A stretch of DNA of 64,000 nucleotides, from positions 8,246,001-8,310,000 of the forward strand of contig NZ_CP160453.1 in assembly GCF_040744945.1 (NCBI RefSeq), given 5' to 3'. The position numbers and the translations under genes are program-made. The notes below the pieces were generated by a model, which worked only from the letters and a program-made list of their open reading frames with translations, did not search any database and was not told the DNA's origin. This stretch comes from Saccharothrix sp. HUAS TT1 (GTDB lineage Bacteria > Actinomycetota > Actinomycetes > Mycobacteriales > Pseudonocardiaceae). Shown in pieces: positions 43,800-53,922 of this stretch. Position 1 is the first letter of the stretch. The number at the start of each line of letters is the position of its first letter.

Positions 43800-44294
43800 G
43801 TGCAGAGACGTCCCGCGACCGACGCCGAAGCCGCCGCCCTGGCCTCGGCGGTGCGGCTGCGCATCATCCGGCTCACCTACGACCGGGCGCTGACCAACAA
43901 GGAGATCGCCGAACGGCTCGGCAAGGACCCGGCGACGACCCTGCACCACGTGCGCAAACTCGTCGCCACGGGCTTCCTGGAAGCCCAGCAGGCCCGCTCC
44001 GGCAACCGGGGCGCGCGGGAGATCCCGTACCGGTCGACGGGCCTGTCCTGGGCGCTCGCGAAGGACCACGGCGCGCAGGCCGCCGAGACCAGCGAGGCCG
44101 TGTTCGAGGCGTTCCTGAGCGAGGTCGCCGAGGTGGGCCCGGCCGCCCTGGACCAGATCCGGTTGGTCGTCCGGGCCGACCGGGCGGAACTAAAACGCCG
44201 CCTCCGTTCGTTGTTCGATGAGCTGGCAGCCGAGCCGGCTCACCCGGACGGTGAACGAGTGGCGGTCTACCTGGCGCTGTACGCAGGCGATTAA
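43800..44294 (+). CDS. ArsR-like winged-helix transcriptional regulator
   Basis: A 164 aa regulator from GTG 43800 (VQRRPATDAEAAALASAVRLRIIRLTYD). The wing-helix has NKEIAERLGKDPATTLHHVRKLVATGFLEA, recognisably ArsR/MarR-like with an HHVRKL recognition helix; the C-terminal half is helical and probably dimerises. The -10 TATGCT ends 6 nt before the GTG, implying leaderless expression. No metal-binding cysteines are present, so it likely senses an organic ligand exported by the divergent MFS protein (inference). Confidence 0.82.
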   Translation: MQRRPATDAEAAALASAVRLRIIRLTYDRALTNKEIAERLGKDPATTLHHVRKLVATGFLEAQQARSGNRGAREIPYRSTGLSWALAKDHGAQAAETSEAVFEAFLSEVAEVGPAALDQIRLVVRADRAELKRRLRSLFDELAAEPAHPDGERVAVYLALYAGD

Positions 44295-44337
44295 CCACTC
44301 GGTCGCGGTAGGGGTGCCGTGGGACGATGAAGGGCAA

Positions 44338-45783
44338 ATGACGGAAAACACGTACAACAGCAACGACTGGCTCGACCACGAGGACGAGCTGTCCACCGGC
44401 GACCTGGCGCTCGAGGAGCGGGCCGCGCTGCGGCGCGTCGCGGGGTTGTCCACCGAGCTCGAGGACGTCACCGAGGTCGAGTACCGGCAGCTCCGGCTGG
44501 AGCGGGTCGTGCTGGTCGGCGTGTGGACCGAGGGCACGGCGGCCGACTCGGAGGCGTCCCTGGCGGAGCTGGCCCTGCTGGCCGAGACCGCGGGCTCCGA
44601 GGTGCTGGAAGGCCTCGTGCAGCGGCGCGACCGACCGGACCCGGCCACCTACATCGGCTCCGGCAAGGTGCACGAGCTGCGCGACGTGGTGATCGCGAGC
44701 GGCGCGGACACGGTGATCTGCGACGGCGAGCTGTCGCCCGGCCAGCTCCGGCAGCTGGAGGAGAAGCTGAAGGTCAAGGTGGTCGACCGGACCGCGCTGA
44801 TCCTCGACATCTTCGCCCAGCACGCGTCCACCCGCGAGGGCAAGGCGCAGGTCGAGATGGCCCAGCTCCAGTACCTGCTGCCCCGCCTGCGCGGCTGGGG
44901 CGAGTCGCTGTCCCGGCAGGCCGGTGGTCGTGCCGGCGGCGGCAACGGCGGCGTGGGTCTGCGCGGTCCCGGTGAGACCAAGCTCGAAACCGACCGCCGG
45001 CGGATCCGCGCGCGCATCTCCAAGCTGCGCCGCGAGATCGCCGCGATGAGCGTCATCCGGGAGACCAAGCGGCACCGCCGGGTGGCGAACTCCGTGCCGA
45101 ACGTGGCCATCGCGGGGTACACGAACGCGGGCAAGTCCAGCCTGCTCAACGCGCTGACCGGCGCGGGGGTGCTGGTGCAGGACGCCCTGTTCGCGACCCT
45201 CGACCCGACCACGCGGCGCACCGAGACCCCCGAGGGCCTGCCCTACACGCTGACCGACACCGTCGGCTTCGTGCGGCACCTGCCGCACCAGCTGGTCGAG
45301 GCGTTCCGGTCGACGTTGGAGGAGGTCGCCGACGCGGACCTGCTGGTCCACGTGGTCGACGGGGCCGACGCGATGCCGGAGAAGCAGGTCGTCGCGGTGC
45401 GCGAGGTGATCAGCGAGATCTCGTCGCGGCGGGACGACCCGATGCCGACCGAGCTGCTGGTGGTGAACAAGATCGACGCGGTGGGCGAGCTGGGCCTGGC
45501 CCGGCTGCGGCACCTGTTCCCGTCGGCGGTGTTCGTGTCCGCGCAGACCGGCGAGGGCATCGCCGACCTGCGCGAGCGCATCGCGGCCATGACGCCGCGG
45601 CCGGAGGTCGTGGTCGAGGCGCTGGTCCCGTACGCGCGGGGCGAGCTGGTCGCGCGGGTGCACCGCGAGGGCGAGGTGCTCAAGGAGCGGCACACCGAGG
45701 AGGGCACCGAGCTGTCCGCCCGGGTCCGGCCGGACCTGGCCGGCGTGCTCGGCGAGTTCGCCGTGAACGGAAGCCACGCCTGA
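44338..45783 (+). CDS. hflX: Ribosome-associated GTPase HflX
   Basis: A 481 aa GTPase from ATG 44338. The N-terminal HflX domain (about 55-190, with TYIGSGKVHELRD and GELSPGQLRQLEE) binds the 50S subunit; a glycine-rich joint GGRAGGGNGGVGLRGPGETKLETD follows; the G domain has G1 AGYTNAGKSS, G3 DTVGF and G4 NKID. It splits stalled or idle 70S ribosomes and relates to heat and antibiotic stress. It follows the regulator gene by 43 nt in the usual mycobacterial-like position between dapF and lexA. Confidence 0.94.
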   Translation: MTENTYNSNDWLDHEDELSTGDLALEERAALRRVAGLSTELEDVTEVEYRQLRLERVVLVGVWTEGTAADSEASLAELALLAETAGSEVLEGLVQRRDRPDPATYIGSGKVHELRDVVIASGADTVICDGELSPGQLRQLEEKLKVKVVDRTALILDIFAQHASTREGKAQVEMAQLQYLLPRLRGWGESLSRQAGGRAGGGNGGVGLRGPGETKLETDRRRIRARISKLRREIAAMSVIRETKRHRRVANSVPNVAIAGYTNAGKSSLLNALTGAGVLVQDALFATLDPTTRRTETPEGLPYTLTDTVGFVRHLPHQLVEAFRSTLEEVADADLLVHVVDGADAMPEKQVVAVREVISEISSRRDDPMPTELLVVNKIDAVGELGLARLRHLFPSAVFVSAQTGEGIADLRERIAAMTPRPEVVVEALVPYARGELVARVHREGEVLKERHTEEGTELSARVRPDLAGVLGEFAVNGSHA

Positions 45784-45787
45784 GCCG

Positions 45788-46816
45788 TTGCGCGCGCTGC
45801 CGGTCGTCCTAGGAGTGCTGTTGTCGGCGACGGCCGGTTCCGCTTCGGCGGAGCCGGCCGTCGCCGACGTGTGCGCGGTGACCGACCAGCGGCTGGAGGA
45901 GCTGTCCGGGTTCGCCTCCGACGGCGAGCGGTGGTTCGCGGTGAACGACAGCGACAACGGTTCGCTCCAGGTCCACGTGCTCGACCGCAATTGCGCGATC
46001 ACCCGGACGATCACCGCGCCGATCAACCCGTTCGACGTCGAGGACTTGGCACTCGCGCCTGACGGAACCCTGTGGGCGGCGGACACCGGGGACAACGGCA
46101 AGACTCGCGAAACCGTGGCATTGCACGCCGTTTCCCCCGACGGCACGGCCCGTTTGCACCGACTCACCTATCCTGACGGAAAGCACGACGCCGAAGCATT
46201 GTTGATCGACGCGAACGGCATTCCGCACATCGTCACGAAAGAAGCGCTCGGATCGGCTTTGGTGTACCGGCCAGCGGCCGGGTTGAGCGAGGCCGCGACG
46301 ACACCGCTGGAGCAGGTGGCGCGGGTGTCGATCAGCGGGTCGGACACGCCCGGCGGGCCGTTGCAGAACTCCGTGGTGACCCGCCTGGTGACCGGTGGCG
46401 CGATGAGCCGGGACGGCAGGGTGGCGGCGTTGCGCACCTACACCGACGCCTACCTGTTCCCGGTGACCGACGGCGACCTGGTCAAGGCGCTGGAGGGCGA
46501 CCCGGTGCGGGTGCCGCTGCCCGACGAGCCGCACGGCGAGTCGATCGCGTTCGACCCGGACGGCACGCTGCTGTCGGCTTCGGAGTTCGGCGACGCGGGC
46601 GCCTCGTCCACCGTGCGCGCGGTGGCGGGCGCGGCGGCGCTGGCCGTGCCGCCCGAGCCCACCACGACGACCGAGCCGCTCCCACCCGCCGACGACACCT
46701 CCGCCGCTCCCCCACCCGCCGAGCCGCAGTCGCCGTGGCCGGTGGTCGGCGGCGGCGCGGTGGCGCTGGTGCTGGTGGGCGCGCTGGTCCGGCGGTCACG
46801 GCGGCGAAAGGCGTGA
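45788..46816 (+). CDS. Secreted propeller-like protein with C-terminal membrane anchor
   Basis: A 342 aa protein starting at TTG 45788, 4 nt after hflX. A signal peptide (about 1-21, ending ASA) is followed by propeller-type sequence (LEELSGFASDGERWFAVNDSDNGSLQVHVLDR, DVEDLALAPDGTLWAADTGDN, DAEALLIDANGIPHIVTKE). After a Pro/Thr-rich stalk (about 275-310) comes a single transmembrane helix and the positively charged tail RRSRRRKA, so it is displayed outside the membrane. No catalytic motif or LPxTG is seen. TTG start and hflX proximity suggest it is co-transcribed. Function unknown. Confidence 0.75.
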   Translation: MRALPVVLGVLLSATAGSASAEPAVADVCAVTDQRLEELSGFASDGERWFAVNDSDNGSLQVHVLDRNCAITRTITAPINPFDVEDLALAPDGTLWAADTGDNGKTRETVALHAVSPDGTARLHRLTYPDGKHDAEALLIDANGIPHIVTKEALGSALVYRPAAGLSEAATTPLEQVARVSISGSDTPGGPLQNSVVTRLVTGGAMSRDGRVAALRTYTDAYLFPVTDGDLVKALEGDPVRVPLPDEPHGESIAFDPDGTLLSASEFGDAGASSTVRAVAGAAALAVPPEPTTTTEPLPPADDTSAAPPPAEPQSPWPVVGGGAVALVLVGALVRRSRRRKA

Positions 46817-46847
46817 GCGGCCCGCGCCACGGGGGCGCGGACCGCTC
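46815..46847. terminator. Hairpin terminator between the propeller gene and lexA
   Basis: GAGCGGCCCGCGCC (46815-46828) pairs with GGCGCGGACCGCTC (46834-46847) with one G-U type mismatch and a 5-nt loop, lying between two convergent stops. Confidence 0.7.
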
Positions 46848-46874
46848 GTCGACTTCTCCGTCCCGCGAGTGCCG

Positions 46875-47576
46875 TCAGAGGCGGCGCAGGACCGCCACGA
46901 CCTTGCCCAGGATCGACGCGTCGTCGCCGGGAATGGGCTGGTAGGCCGCGTTGTGCGGCATCAGCCACACGTGCCCGTCCTCCTTGCGCTTGAACGTCTT
47001 GACGGTGGCCTCGCCGTCGATCATCGCGGCCACCACCTCGCCGTTGTCCGCGGTCGGCTGCTGGCGGACGACGACCCAGTCGCCGTCGGTGATGGCGGCG
47101 TCCACCATCGAGTCACCCACGACCTTCAGCAGGAACACGTCGCCCTCGCCGACGATCTCGCGCGGCAGCGGGAACACGTCCTCGATCGCCTCCTCGGCCA
47201 GGATCGGCCCACCGGCCGCGATGCGGCCCAGCATGGGCACGTACGCGGGCGTCGGCTTGGACGCCGGGTCCAGGCCGGTCACGATCTCCGTGGGCAGCAC
47301 CCCCACCGCGCGCGGCCGGTTCGGGTCGCGGCGCAGGTAGCCCTTCCGCTCCAGCGCGCGCAGCTGGTGGGCGACCGAGGAGGTGGAGGTCAGGCCGACC
47401 GCCTCCCCGATCTCGCGCACGCTGGGCGGGTAGCCGAACCGGTCCAGCCAGTCGCGGATCACGTCGAGCACCTTGCGCTGGCGCAGGGTCAGCCCGGCGT
47501 TGCCCGCGATGTCCGCCGGTTCGGGCGCGGAGGGCACGGCTGCGGTGCGCGGGTCTTCACTGTTCTTGCGTGCCAC
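46875..47576 (-). CDS. lexA: SOS repressor LexA
   Basis: A 233 aa repressor from GTG 47576. The winged helix is [16 protein letters not shown] with recognition helix [19 protein letters not shown]; the self-cleavage bond is Ala121-Gly122 in RIAAGGPI, and the serine/lysine dyad is Ser156 (GDSM) and Lys193 (VKTF). RecA filaments trigger self-cleavage, freeing SOS genes. An SOS box at 47664-47679 lies 88 nt upstream, so it should be autoregulated. A divergent SOS gene starts at 47794. Confidence 0.95.
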   Translation of the reverse strand: MARKNSEDPRTAAVPSAPEPADIAGNAGLTLRQRKVLDVIRDWLDRFGYPPSVREIGEAVGLTSTSSVAHQLRALERKGYLRRDPNRPRAVGVLPTEIVTGLDPASKPTPAYVPMLGRIAAGGPILAEEAIEDVFPLPREIVGEGDVFLLKVVGDSMVDAAITDGDWVVVRQQPTADNGEVVAAMIDGEATVKTFKRKEDGHVWLMPHNAAYQPIPGDDASILGKVVAVLRRL

Positions 47577-47663
47577 GGTGCTTCCTCCTCACCGGTCCCG
47601 ATTGCCCAGGCCGGCTGTCCGACGATCTTCAGTTGTGGACGGTAGTCGCGTTCCTTGTCCAGA

Positions 47664-47679
47664 TCAAACACCTGTTCGA
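47664..47679. promoter_or_regulatory. SOS (LexA) box upstream of lexA
   Basis: TCAAAC-ACCT-GTTCGA differs by one base from the actinobacterial SOS consensus TCGAAC(N4)GTTCGA. Its position 88 nt before lexA fits autoregulation. Confidence 0.8.
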
Positions 47680-47745
47680 AGTAAACCTCGGCGTGTCCTG
47701 GCGATTTCGCCCGACGAAGTGGTAGACATTCGCACGGACGTTCGA

Positions 47746-47761
47746 TCGAACACAAGTTCGA
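47746..47761. promoter_or_regulatory. SOS (LexA) box before the LysM gene
   Basis: TCGAAC-ACAA-GTTCGA is a perfect SOS consensus palindrome 32 nt before the LysM gene ATG. A GTTCGATCGAAC palindrome directly precedes and overlaps it. Confidence 0.9.
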
Positions 47762-47793
47762 TCATGATCGGATGACCTGCGTTGGAGGACGTC

Positions 47794-48291
47794 ATGGCGG
47801 TGGTCATTGGCACCCGGAACAGCTTCGAACTGGTGGACGGCGCCGGCGTCGAGGATGTCGCCCTCGGAGCCGGACTGCGACCAGGACCACGGGTACTCCG
47901 CCGGTTCGAAGTACACGACAAGGACAATCGCCGCCCGTCGACCCGCCCCCGCCCGCTCGCCGTCCGCGAGCCCGCGCCGGACGCCGCCGCCTGCGCGGCC
48001 AGGCCCCGCCGCCACCCGGCCGCCCAGTTCGCCGCCTACGCCGCCGCGGCGGCCGTGTTCGCCGCCCTGCTGAGCCTGCTCTACCTGTACGCCTCCGGCG
48101 CGACGACCGTCCCCGAACGCACCAACGTGGTGCACGTCCAGGTGGGCGAGACGCTGTGGGACGTCGCCGAGCGCAGCGCGCCCGGCAGCGACCCCGACGC
48201 CGTCGTGTCCCGCATCCGCGAGCTGAACCCCCTCCCCGACGCCGACGTCGCCCCCGGCCAGTCCCTCGTCGTCCCCCACGGCGCCCCCTGA
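47794..48291 (+). CDS. SOS-induced membrane protein with LysM domain (DivS/ChiZ-like division suppressor)
   Basis: A 165 aa protein from ATG 47794, preceded by TTGGAGG. A cytoplasmic basic region (to about 75) is followed by one transmembrane helix (QFAAYAAAAAVFAALLSLLYLYA) and an extracytoplasmic LysM domain (VHVQVGETLWDVAERSA ... LVVPH) that binds peptidoglycan. It sits divergent from lexA behind a perfect SOS box, matching mycobacterial Rv2719c (ChiZ) and corynebacterial DivS, which arrest division after DNA damage. No chitinase catalytic motif is seen. Confidence 0.85.
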   Translation: MAVVIGTRNSFELVDGAGVEDVALGAGLRPGPRVLRRFEVHDKDNRRPSTRPRPLAVREPAPDAAACAARPRRHPAAQFAAYAAAAAVFAALLSLLYLYASGATTVPERTNVVHVQVGETLWDVAERSAPGSDPDAVVSRIRELNPLPDADVAPGQSLVVPHGAP

Positions 48292-48297
48292 CCCCTC

Positions 48298-48421
48298 CCG
48301 CGTGTCGAACACCCGCGTCCCGCGTGTCGAACCTCCAGGACCCCCGAGTTCACCGTTCCCGATGGCGAACTCGGGGGTCCTGAGCGTTCGACTCGCGGGT
48401 CCTGAGCGTTCGACACGCGGG
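48298..48421. repeat. Inverted-repeat element built from 22-nt units
   Basis: Two 22-nt units starting CCGCGTGTCGAAC (48298-48319 and 48320-48341) are mirrored by two units GGGTCCTGAGCGTTCGAC (48375-48396 and 48397-48418) around a centre where CCCGAGTTC pairs with GAACTCGGG across a 15-nt loop. Thirty or more base pairs can form. It begins 7 nt after the LysM stop and may end that transcript. The 346-nt gap also holds the nrdR control region to the right. Confidence 0.8.
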
Positions 48422-48527
48422 CTGGGGTTGCGTTCGGTGATCGAGGCGTCGCGCAGCGCCGCTCAGCCGAACGAGTGAGCCGAGAGCGGTGTGTCCGACT
48501 TGCAGTCGAGTAGGGCTCGGGCATAGG

Positions 48528-48568
48528 TTGACCCCTACATCTAGTGGTCACACCGTTGTAGTTAGTCC
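48528..48568 (+). promoter_or_regulatory. Candidate NrdR boxes and promoter before nrdR-nrdJ
   Basis: CCCCTACATCTAGTGG (48532-48547) fits the NrdR-box pattern CwAtATaTwG with one clear core change; a weaker second copy TTGTAGTTAGTCC begins 21 nt later. TTGACC at 48528-48533 could be a -35 box. NrdR would thus bind its own operon when ATP/dATP is ample. Confidence 0.5.
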
Positions 48569-48637
48569 ACAGGTTGGGGTATTCCCCACCGTGAGGGCTA
48601 ACGCGATGGACGCTGCGCGGAGGAGGGGAGACCAGCC

Positions 48638-49096
48638 GTGCGATGCCCTTTTTGTCGCAACGCGGACTCTCGGGTGGTCGACTCGCGCGAGGTGGACGAG
48701 GGTCAGGTGATCCGCCGCCGGCGTTCCTGCTCCAGCTGTGGCCGCCGGTTCACCACCGTGGAGGAAGCCGTGCTCGCGGTGGTCAAGCGCTCCGGCGTCA
48801 CCGAGCCGTTCAGCCGCGACAAGGTCGTGAACGGCGTCCGCCGCGCCTGCCAGGGCCGCCCCGTCGACGAGGACGCCCTCCAGCAGCTGGCCCACCGCGT
48901 CGAGGAGTCCATCCGCTCGGGCGGCAACGCCGAGATCCCGAGCCACGAGGTGGGCCTGGCCATCCTCGGCCCCCTGCGCGACCTGGACGAGGTGGCCTAC
49001 CTGCGGTTCGCCTCGGTCTACCGCTCCTTCTCGTCCGTCGAGGACTTCGAGAAGGAGATCGCCGATCTTCGCGACGCCCAGCGCACTGACGACTGA
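48638..49096 (+). CDS. nrdR: Transcriptional repressor NrdR
   Basis: A 152 aa regulator from GTG 48638 after GGAGGAGGGGAG. The N-terminal zinc ribbon has four cysteines (MRCPFC ... SCSSCGRRF); an ATP-cone follows (about 45-135, [24 protein letters not shown]). It senses nucleotides and represses ribonucleotide reductase genes. nrdJ follows 100 nt downstream, the same arrangement as in Streptomyces. Confidence 0.94.
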   Translation: MRCPFCRNADSRVVDSREVDEGQVIRRRRSCSSCGRRFTTVEEAVLAVVKRSGVTEPFSRDKVVNGVRRACQGRPVDEDALQQLAHRVEESIRSGGNAEIPSHEVGLAILGPLRDLDEVAYLRFASVYRSFSSVEDFEKEIADLRDAQRTDD

Positions 49097-49196
49097 GCCG
49101 TCGCGACGCAGGACAACGCGCGGCCGCCTCGGACGGCAACCCGGCCGTGGGCGCGCGCCGAAAATTCCACGACGAGCAAGACGAGAGGGACCCGGG

Positions 49197-52046
<2,850 letters not shown>

Positions 52047-52051
52047 CAGAC

Positions 52052-52087
52052 AACTGGGCCCCGGCGTTGGCGCGCCGGGGCCCAGTT
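52052..52087 (+). terminator. Perfect hairpin terminator after nrdJ
   Basis: AACTGGGCCCCGGCG pairs exactly with CGCCGGGGCCCAGTT across loop TTGGCG, followed by a short TTT, 6 nt after the nrdJ stop. Confidence 0.9.
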
Positions 52088-52091
52088 TCGA

Positions 52092-52144
52092 AGCGAGAGC
52101 ACTCCTGCTCCCATCTGCAACGGCGATCCTGTCGTGCTCTCGCT
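52092..52144. repeat. Long-spaced inverted repeat after nrdJ
   Basis: AGCGAGAGCAC (52092-52102) and GTGCTCTCGCT (52134-52144) are perfect 11-nt inverted arms 31 nt apart. The rest of the 324-nt gap (to 52370) shows no clear gene; a 7-codon frame after AGAGGAG near 52186 is too short to call. Confidence 0.55.
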
Positions 52145-52370
52145 CAGCCTGCAAGTCAGCGGCGAGGCATGAGAGGAGCGCCACCATGAGCGCGATCCAC
52201 CAGGCGTAGGGCGTACCACCGCAGCCGTACTGAAATGCGACTGCCCACGGCGACAAAACTGCGTGGCCGTTGCGGCGGCTCGCCATCGTGTGCCATCACC
52301 GCGATGCCGAGCACTGATCCGGGCGTGGTTCCGGATTCCTGAAGCCCTCACTCATGGGAAGCAGGGTCGA

Positions 52371-52898
52371 ATGGCACTGCTGTATGAAGAACTGAACACC
52401 GAAACGCGTGCGTACATGACACGCGAGTTCGAGCACGAAGAACAGTCGGGCAACCCCTACCGCAGCCGACTGCTCACCCCGGCGGGCAACGACGCGTGGC
52501 CGGGCCTGATGGCCGCCGCGATCGTCGACGGCACAGAAGACCACCTCGCAGAGCACCTGACGGTCTCGGCCTTCTGGCTGGAGACCGATAGCCTGGGACG
52601 TCGCTTCAACTTCCGTCAGCGAGTGCGGCAGTTGGCGATCTCGGAGTTCAACACCTGGTACGTGCGTGGCCTCACCGCTCGCCTGAAGGACGAGGGGGTG
52701 GAACACTGCCAGGTGTACCGCGGCTCTCCTGCGCGCGAACGGGCGATGGAGTGTTCCGGTTATGAGGGACGCCTGTTCTCAGTCGAGGCCGTCTACAACG
52801 GCCATCGGCGTCGCTACTGGCCGACGGAGGACCTGACGGCCTTTTCCATTCCGTACCAGTCCGGCTGCCACCACACGATCCGCCGTGCCGGGCATTAG
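52371..52898 (+). CDS. Protein of unknown function (175 aa)
   Basis: I do not recognise a named family. ATG 52371 gives MALLYEELNTETRAYMTREFEHEEQSG; the sequence is rich in aromatic and acidic residues and includes PYRSRLLTPAGNDAWPGLM, SEFNTWYVRGLTARLKDEGVEHCQVYRG, three cysteines and an ending PYQSGCHHTIRRAGH that could hold metal. It has no signal peptide or membrane helix. Third-position GC is visibly lower than in its neighbours, and it opens the accessory pocket with the toxin-antitoxin pair, so horizontal acquisition is likely. Function unknown. Confidence 0.65.
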   Translation: MALLYEELNTETRAYMTREFEHEEQSGNPYRSRLLTPAGNDAWPGLMAAAIVDGTEDHLAEHLTVSAFWLETDSLGRRFNFRQRVRQLAISEFNTWYVRGLTARLKDEGVEHCQVYRGSPARERAMECSGYEGRLFSVEAVYNGHRRRYWPTEDLTAFSIPYQSGCHHTIRRAGH

Positions 52899-52949
52899 GG
52901 ACAAAACGGCCCGCCATCCCGGCTCGCACTCCGGCGACCCGTTCGCATG

Positions 52950-52987
52950 CCTGGTACGTACGTCACGTACTTGACGTACGTACCAGG
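52950..52987. promoter_or_regulatory. 38-nt palindromic operator of the toxin-antitoxin operon
   Basis: CCTGGTACGTACGTCA and TGACGTACGTACCAGG are perfect 16-nt inverted arms with a 6-nt spacer. It ends 35 nt before the antitoxin ATG and covers the -35 hexamer, as expected for an autoregulatory site. Confidence 0.8.
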
Positions 52988-52999
52988 CGACAGGACACT
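52971..52999 (+). promoter_or_regulatory. Promoter of the toxin-antitoxin operon
   Basis: TTGACG (52971-52976), 17-nt spacer, GACACT (52994-52999). The -35 lies inside the right arm of the palindrome, so binding there should silence it. Confidence 0.6.
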
Positions 53000-53022
53000 G
53001 GAGGCGAGCCAGGGAGGCCGGC

Positions 53023-53439
53023 ATGCCCGCTGTTCACTACGACAGCTACACCGAAGCTCGGGCGCACTTGAAGGACCTTCTCGATGCTGCGGAGCAGGGT
53101 CGGGTCGCCACGGTTCGGCGTGACTCGTCCACGACCGCCGTCGTGGACGTCCGGCGCTTGCGCCACTTCCTCGCGTCGATCGTGCCATCGCGGGCTCAGG
53201 TCGTCCCTGAGGCCGGCGGCTGGTCCGTGTTCATCCCAGGACTGCCGGTGGCCGCTGACGGCCCGTCGTTCGACGAGGCGATCACCGAGATGATCGACGC
53301 CCTGCGGGAGTACGCGGAGGACTGGCAGGACCGCCTGCGCGATGCGCCGAACCACCGTGACAACTGGGGGTTGGTGCAGTTGATCAGCTTCAGCGACGAC
53401 GATCAACTGCGCGACTGGCTCGTGGGTGCCCCGCGGTGA
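53023..53439 (+). CDS. Antitoxin: Phd/YefM-like DNA-binding domain plus HicB-like domain
   Basis: A 138 aa protein from ATG 53023 behind AGGGAGG. Residues 1-52 (YDSYTEARAHLKDLLDAAEQG ... AVVDVRRLRHFL) look like a Phd/YefM antitoxin DNA-binding domain; residues about 58-108 (VVPEAGGWSVFIPGLPVAADGPSFDEAITEMIDALREYAEDW) look like a HicB partial RNase-H fold. This mix of two antitoxin types in one chain is unusual. Its stop overlaps the toxin start by 4 nt, and a strong palindrome lies upstream, supporting autoregulation. Confidence 0.75.
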   Translation: MPAVHYDSYTEARAHLKDLLDAAEQGRVATVRRDSSTTAVVDVRRLRHFLASIVPSRAQVVPEAGGWSVFIPGLPVAADGPSFDEAITEMIDALREYAEDWQDRLRDAPNHRDNWGLVQLISFSDDDQLRDWLVGAPR

Positions 53440-53864
53440 CCTCCTGGCCCCAACCGACGCGCAAGGACCACGAGACCTTCTGCCAGGTCGAGGAGTGGAG
53501 TCGAGTGCGCGACGCTCGCGGCAGGACCGGCACCCACCACGTCACGTACGAACTCGTCCTCATCGACGGCAGGGTCCTGCGCACCCGCGTCTCGCACCCG
53601 GTGGACCGCACCGGCTACGGGCAGGGCATGTGGCGGCACGTCCTCCGCGATCAACTCGAAGTCGGCGAACCGGAGTTCTGGGCGTGCGTGCACGACGACG
53701 TCAAGCCTGATCGCGGAACGGCTCCGATCCCCGTGGAAGCGCTGCCCGCCGACCTCGTGCACCTGCTGATCTCACGTGTCGGCCTGGTCGAGTCCGAGAT
53801 CGCCGGGATGAGCAAGGACGAGGCGGTCGCCAGGCTCCAGCGCTACTGGACCGAGGGCTCCTGA
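53436..53864 (+). CDS. Putative toxin, extended HicA-like protein
   Basis: A 142 aa product from GTG 53436, overlapping the antitoxin stop. Its first 60 residues (WPQPTRKDHETFCQVEEWSRVRDARGRTGTHHVTYELVLIDGRVLRTRVSHP) recall HicA with GTHH in the place of the G-S-H-H active site, but the chain is about twice HicA length. The C-terminal part (VEALPADLVHLLISRVGLVESEIAGMSKDEAVARLQRYW) is a helical extension also seen in actinobacterial proteins labelled cytotoxic translational repressors. HicA toxins cleave mRNA; that activity here is inference. Confidence 0.65.
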   Translation: MTSWPQPTRKDHETFCQVEEWSRVRDARGRTGTHHVTYELVLIDGRVLRTRVSHPVDRTGYGQGMWRHVLRDQLEVGEPEFWACVHDDVKPDRGTAPIPVEALPADLVHLLISRVGLVESEIAGMSKDEAVARLQRYWTEGS

Positions 53865-53922
53865 CCGACCGCAGCGGCTTTTTCCCGCGCTTCGCGGCAC
53901 GGGCGGCACCTACGCTGTCGCC

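Noticed and set aside
47741..47752. GTTCGATCGAAC as a third, separate LexA box
   Set aside because: It is palindromic but lacks the N4 spacer of the SOS consensus and overlaps the perfect box; most likely incidental.
52186..52209. Seven-codon frame MSAIHQA after AGAGGAG
   Set aside because: Too short, no promoter match and no gene close behind it.
52150..52286. Hydrophobic minus-strand frame after nrdJ resembling a small membrane protein (TPYAWWIALMVALLSCLAA)
   Set aside because: The frame runs without a stop through the nrdJ terminator and antisense to nrdJ, and has no ribosome site; it is a by-product of GC-rich DNA.
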